From Candidatus Omnitrophota bacterium (GTDB lineage Bacteria; Omnitrophota; Gorgyraeia; 2-01-FULL-45-10): DNA of 8,421 nucleotides. The stretch is from the NCBI GenBank assembly GCA_026387115.1, contig JAPLMI010000205.1:1-8421 (forward strand). The letters are read 5' to 3'. Position numbers and translations under genes: made by a program. This document shows positions 5,591 to 8,421 of the stretch, piece by piece; position 1 is the first letter of the stretch; each line of letters starts with the position of its first letter. Below the pieces are notes generated by a model. That model worked only from the letters and a program-made list of their open reading frames with translations. It had not been told where the DNA came from and did not search any database.

Positions 5591-5794
5591 ATGGGAGTTT
5601 ACAAAGATTTTTGCGGATTCAGCAAAAGAAAGACCAGCGTAACAGGGAACAAGCTGATTAAGCGAAAAATGGTGCAGGCTATAGTCAAAAAGCTTAAGGC
5701 CGCAGGTAAGCCGATCGACCGGCAGGCGATCAATAAAGAAGTGTTCGACAAAGTCCGCAGGAGGCATCAATCCCAACAGAAAAAGCATAAATAA
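5591..5794 (+). CDS. small basic protein of unknown function
   Basis: A 67-residue, very basic protein with a good AGGAG site (5579-5583) seven bases before the ATG. It starts MGVYKDFCGFSKRK, with one cysteine, followed by an amphipathic, lysine-rich helix (KLIKRKMVQAIVKKLKAAG). Next comes PIDRQAINKEVFDKVRRR, which looks like a second helix of a small helical fold, and the end is QQKKHK. It has no signal peptide or membrane segment. The charge pattern fits binding to DNA or RNA, but nothing identifies a family. It ends only 11 bases before the rubrerythrin start, and the rubrerythrin ribosome site follows its stop immediately. It is therefore probably co-transcribed with rubrerythrin and the zinc-ribbon gene. 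Confidence 0.72.
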   Translation: MGVYKDFCGFSKRKTSVTGNKLIKRKMVQAIVKKLKAAGKPIDRQAINKEVFDKVRRRHQSQQKKHK

Positions 5795-5805
5795 AGGAGT
5801 TGATC

Positions 5806-6387
5806 ATGATAAATAGATCGATCAAGGGAACAAGGACAGAGAAGAATTTGCTGGCGGCTTTTGCCGGAGAGTCACAGGCAAGGAACAGGTATACCTATTT
5901 CGCGTCCGCCGCGAAAAAAGAAGGTTACGAGCAGATAGCGGCCATATTTCTTGAGACCGCGGAGAACGAAAAAGAACACGCCAAGGTATTCTTCAAATAT
6001 CTTGAAGGCGGGGACGCCGAGATAACCGCTTCATATCCCGCGGGGATGATAAAAAACGCGAAGTCCAATCTCGAAGCGGCGGCCGCCGGCGAAAACATGG
6101 AATGGACGGTGCTATACGCGGATTTCGCGAAGACGGCGAAGAGTGAAGGCTTCGGCGAGATAGCGGATTCCTTTGAGCAGATTTCAAAGGTTGAGAGATT
6201 CCATGAGTCGAGATACAGAAAGCTTATCAATAATATCGCCGGTAAGGAAGTTTTCAGGAAAAAGGCGGCGGTAAAATGGCATTGTACCAACTGCGGATAT
6301 GTTGTCGAGGGCCGGGAAGCTCCCGGGGAATGCCCCGCGTGCAAGCATCCACAGAGTTACTACGAGGTCCTGGCCGAAAATTTCTAG
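5806..6387 (+). CDS. rubrerythrin
   Basis: A 193-residue rubrerythrin, a cytoplasmic non-haem iron peroxidase that reduces hydrogen peroxide in anaerobes using rubredoxin-type electron transfer. The N-terminal four-helix ferritin-like domain carries the di-iron ligands as two ExxH-type halves: Glu22 in AGESQA, Glu55 and His58 in ENEKEH, Glu96 and Glu99 in GENMEW, and Glu130 and His133 in VERFHE. The C-terminal rubredoxin domain has Cys160 and Cys163 (HCTNCGY) and Cys176 and Cys179 (CPACKH). All iron ligands are present and the length is typical. ATG 5806 has AAAGGAG (5793-5799) at six bases; a TTG at 5800 would add two residues and is too close to that site. It sits 11 bases after the basic protein gene and one base before the DUF2490 gene. 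Confidence 0.96.
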   Translation: MINRSIKGTRTEKNLLAAFAGESQARNRYTYFASAAKKEGYEQIAAIFLETAENEKEHAKVFFKYLEGGDAEITASYPAGMIKNAKSNLEAAAAGENMEWTVLYADFAKTAKSEGFGEIADSFEQISKVERFHESRYRKLINNIAGKEVFRKKAAVKWHCTNCGYVVEGREAPGECPACKHPQSYYEVLAENF

Positions 6388-6388
6388 C

Positions 6389-7057
6389 ATGAAAAAATTC
6401 ACCGTCACGGTTGCCGTGATATTATTCTTCGTTGCCGGTTTGGCCGGCCGCCAGGCTCACGCCTACGATAACGGCGACTTCCAGATATGGAATACGGACG
6501 TCGAAGATATAAAGATCTACAAGAACGTGAAATATTCCATGGAGCAGGAATACCGTTTCGGCGAGAACGCGACGGAGCTCTATTACCAGCACTATGACTT
6601 CGGCTTCGTCTACGGTTTCGACAAGAGGCTCGACCTGGGCTTCTTCTACCGCCTCGTCTTCGAAAGATACAAGAAGAAATGGCGCGAGGAGGACATGCCG
6701 AACGTCAACGCCACCATAAAGCTCGACCTCTGGAAATTCAAATTCGACGACCGTAACCGCATCGAATACCGTCATTTCAGGTATCAGAAGGATTCCGTCC
6801 GGTATCGGAACAAGTTTTCGCTCAGATACCCGGTAGACTTTAAGAAGATAAAGGTATCGCCGTATGCCTCGGACGAGATATTCGTCGTCTCCACCGGCGC
6901 CGGCTGTAACGAAAACAGGTTTTGCGCGGGAGTCGAGCTTGAGCTTACGAAGTACGCCCGGTGCGACTTCTATTACATGCTTAAGGAGAACAGGGTCAGG
7001 GGCGACAAGTGGACATGGGTGAACGCGCTCGGGACGAGGGCGAAGATAGCGTTTTAA
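6389..7057 (+). CDS. DUF2490-like outer-membrane beta-barrel protein
   Basis: A 222-residue exported protein. Residues 1-25 are a signal peptide (MKK, hydrophobic core, then QAHA before YDNG). The mature part alternates aromatic and charged residues in strand-like blocks (QEYRFGENATELYYQHYDFG, then LDLGFFYRLVFERY, then RIEYRHFRYQ). It matches the general style of DUF2490 and similar barrels and ends in the beta-strand TRAKIAF with a C-terminal Phe, the classic outer-membrane insertion signal. Cys residues in GAGCNENRFC could form a disulphide in the periplasm or surface loop. ATG 6389 is one base after the rubrerythrin stop with no ribosome site, so translation is probably coupled; the frame is open from 6299, but that part lies within rubrerythrin. 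The role is unknown; an outer membrane is implied. No terminator follows before the next promoter. Confidence 0.78.
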   Translation: MKKFTVTVAVILFFVAGLAGRQAHAYDNGDFQIWNTDVEDIKIYKNVKYSMEQEYRFGENATELYYQHYDFGFVYGFDKRLDLGFFYRLVFERYKKKWREEDMPNVNATIKLDLWKFKFDDRNRIEYRHFRYQKDSVRYRNKFSLRYPVDFKKIKVSPYASDEIFVVSTGAGCNENRFCAGVELELTKYARCDFYYMLKENRVRGDKWTWVNALGTRAKIAF

Positions 7058-7062
7058 ATGCC

Positions 7063-7091
7063 TTGACACAACATCGGCTCCAATCTATAAT
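7063..7091 (+). promoter_or_regulatory. consensus sigma-70 promoter for the DUF47-PiT operon
   Basis: TTGACA (7063-7068) and TATAAT (7086-7091) are both perfect hexamers at the optimal 17-base spacing. The start point should be near 7098, giving a leader of about 44 bases before the ATG at 7142. It begins five bases after the DUF2490 stop codon. Such a strong site for a low-affinity phosphate uptake operon suggests constitutive or repressor-controlled use. Confidence 0.9.
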
Positions 7092-7092
7092 G

Positions 7093-7110
7093 TGTCCGTA
7101 TTGTCCGTAT
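7093..7110 (+). repeat. 9-bp tandem repeat at the promoter start point
   Basis: TGTCCGTAT occurs twice back to back (7093-7101 and 7102-7110), exactly spanning the predicted transcription start. A direct repeat at this position is a typical place for a repressor site, but it may equally be slippage. A second TATAAT occurs at 7121-7126 without a fitting -35. Confidence 0.8.
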
Positions 7111-7141
7111 TAATAGATAATATAATTTAAGGAGATATGTT

Positions 7142-7768
7142 ATGGCCTTCCGTTTTCTTCCGCATGATTTCAACTTCTTCGACCTGTTCGAAAAACAGGT
7201 GGACTACGCCGTCGACGCCGCGCGTTATTTCAAGGAGGCGGTGTCAAAAAATATTCTGGATGATGAGTCCCTGGAGAAGATGCATGAGGTCGAGCATCAG
7301 GGCGACGAAGTCGCGCACACCATCCTCGATAACCTGAACAAGACCTTCATCACGCCGTTCGACCGCGAAGACATTCATGCCCTGGCCAAAGAAATAGACG
7401 ACATCATAGACATGCTCTACACGATCTTAAACCGCATGAAGGTTTATAAAATTGAGACCGTCGACAAAAACCTCGTCCAGTTTGCTACCGTGATCGACGA
7501 ATCTGTCCGCGCCGTCGCGTGCGCCGTGAAGGGCCTGCGCAACCTGAAAAATTCGAAGTCCGTCGCGGAGTCCTGCGTGGAGGTTAATCGGCTCGAGAAC
7601 GTTGGCGATGCGATGAGGGATACGATGCTCGCCGAGCTCTTCAACGCCGGGAAGGACCCCATCCATATCATGAAATGGAAAGAGATATATCAGGACGCGG
7701 AGACGGTCCTCGATATTTGCGAAGACGTTGCCCACGTGGTCCAGTCTATACTCGTGAAACAGGCCTAG
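7142..7768 (+). CDS. PhoU-like DUF47 family protein
   Basis: A 208-residue all-helical cytoplasmic protein of the DUF47 (PhoU_div) family, which is typically encoded beside PiT transporters and thought to regulate them. AAGGAG at 7129-7134 sits seven bases before the ATG. Family-type metal-binding helices are visible: Glu51-x3-Asp55 in EVEHQGDE, Asp86-x3-Asp90 in EIDDIIDML, and Glu152-x3-Asp156-x3-Asp160 in LENVGDAMRD, matching the E/DxxxD pattern of PhoU proteins. The conserved TPFDREDI is at 71-78. Length and frame are normal. The stop lies three bases before the PiT start. Regulation of phosphate flux by metal-linked PhoU-like binding is inferred from the family; a direct contact with the transporter cannot be seen in sequence. 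Confidence 0.95.
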   Translation: MAFRFLPHDFNFFDLFEKQVDYAVDAARYFKEAVSKNILDDESLEKMHEVEHQGDEVAHTILDNLNKTFITPFDREDIHALAKEIDDIIDMLYTILNRMKVYKIETVDKNLVQFATVIDESVRAVACAVKGLRNLKNSKSVAESCVEVNRLENVGDAMRDTMLAELFNAGKDPIHIMKWKEIYQDAETVLDICEDVAHVVQSILVKQA

Positions 7769-7771
7769 CTT

Positions 7772-8421
7772 ATGATATTTGGTGTTCTGTTCCTGGTAGC
7801 GCTCGCGCTATTCTTCGACTTCCTGAACGGCTTTCATGATTCGGCCAATTCCATCGCCACTATCGTTTCAACGAGAGTGCTCTCACCCAGGTACGCGGTT
7901 ATCTGGGCCGCGTTCTTCAACTTCATAGCCTTTTTGTTCTTCGGATTGCACGTCGCCAATACGATAGGCAAGGGGATCATCGACATAGCCATCGTCGATA
8001 AGCATATCATCTTCGGCACGCTCGTCGGCGCATGCGGCTGGAATCTTATCACCTGGTATTTCGGCCTCCCCACAAGTTCCTCACACGCGCTCATCGGCGG
8101 CATGATAGGCGCGGCCCTCGTAAAGGCCGGAACAAGAGCGCTCGTATGGAAAGGTATTTTAAAGACGGTCACTTTCATCTTCGTCTCGCCTATACTTGGC
8201 CTTTTACTGGGATTGGGATTCGGCATTATCGTATACCGGTTATTCCGAAAGAGTGCCCCTTTCCAGGTGGACCATATATTCAGAAAAGGGCAGCTTGTGT
8301 CGGCCGCACTCTACAGCCTGGGCCACGGAGGAAATGACGCGCAGAAGACGATGGGTATCATAGCGAGCCTTCTCTTCAGCGCCGGGCTTTTGGGCGCCAA
8401 ATTTCACATTCCTTTCTGGGT
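7772..8421 (+). CDS. PiT family inorganic phosphate transporter, 3' end missing
   Basis: The first 216 residues are in the window; the frame is open to the last base. It is an inner-membrane phosphate permease driven by a cation gradient; proton versus sodium coupling cannot be told. The family signature GFHDSANSIAT is at residues 20-30, and its second-repeat partner GGNDAQKTMG is at 186-195, the inverted repeat pair that forms the transport site in PiT proteins. Hydrophobic helices surround them, with PTSSSHALIGG at about 110-120, another conserved PiT segment. Start ATG 7772 is three bases after the DUF47 stop and has no visible Shine-Dalgarno site, so translational coupling is likely. Full PiT proteins are about 330-500 residues, so roughly a third to a half is missing. 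It is transcribed from the promoter at 7063. Confidence 0.95.
   Translation, partial: MIFGVLFLVALALFFDFLNGFHDSANSIATIVSTRVLSPRYAVIWAAFFNFIAFLFFGLHVANTIGKGIIDIAIVDKHIIFGTLVGACGWNLITWYFGLPTSSSHALIGGMIGAALVKAGTRALVWKGILKTVTFIFVSPILGLLLGLGFGIIVYRLFRKSAPFQVDHIFRKGQLVSAALYSLGHGGNDAQKTMGIIASLLFSAGLLGAKFHIPFW

Noticed and set aside
5432..5788. 118-codon minus-strand ORF
   Set aside because: It overlaps two plus-strand genes with good ribosome sites and has no domain or start signal.
6422..7069. 215-codon minus-strand ORF
   Set aside because: It lies opposite the DUF2490-like gene, whose signal peptide, barrel-like pattern and coupling to rubrerythrin are coherent; the antisense product is low-complexity Val/Glu-rich.

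Overview
The window carries an all-plus-strand array of mostly small genes. It suggests a Gram-negative, anaerobic or microaerophilic bacterium from a little-cultivated lineage. The supports are a DUF2490-type outer-membrane protein, a rubrerythrin, a CxxC-x17-CxxC zinc-ribbon protein and a DUF5661 protein. I would guess Omnitrophota or a similar candidate phylum, but this is inference from gene content and style, not a phylogenetic result.

Layout. (1) 1-885: the 3' part of an M50-like membrane zinc metalloprotease gene and a 92-residue secreted protein, closed by a clear intrinsic terminator. (2) 922-2134: a stand-alone AAA_14/DUF4143 ATPase with its own possible promoter. (3) 2135-2633: no intact protein gene. 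It holds a pair of 62-bp tandem repeats with a co-varying hairpin, a tRNA-Ser(UGA), a GC-rich hairpin and a possible coding remnant. (4) 2634-3141: two small conserved-looking proteins, one soluble and one with two membrane segments, separated by GGGGAC-type repeat debris. (5) 3241-4540: a membrane-anchored trypsin-like protease with an intact His-Asp-Ser triad and no PDZ domain, preceded by an overlapping 12-codon ORF. (6) 4541-4779: a short broken or frameshifted ORF. (7) 4780-7057: DUF5661, the zinc-ribbon protein, a basic 67-residue protein, rubrerythrin and the DUF2490 protein, in close succession. (8) 7063-8421: a consensus sigma-70 promoter drives a PhoU-like DUF47 protein and a PiT phosphate transporter, which is cut by the window end.

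How they work together. The DUF47-PiT pair is a standard phosphate-uptake module. Rubrerythrin (peroxide removal) is one nucleotide from the DUF2490 gene, so the two are probably co-translated, although no functional link is known to me. The other small genes look like housekeeping or stress accessory genes. I found no convincing evidence of a complete new defence, mobile or secretion system. The most unusual items are the co-varying tandem repeats before the tRNA, the CTT-TGA frameshift-like junction near 4610, and the 9-bp tandem repeat beside the start point of the phosphate-operon promoter.
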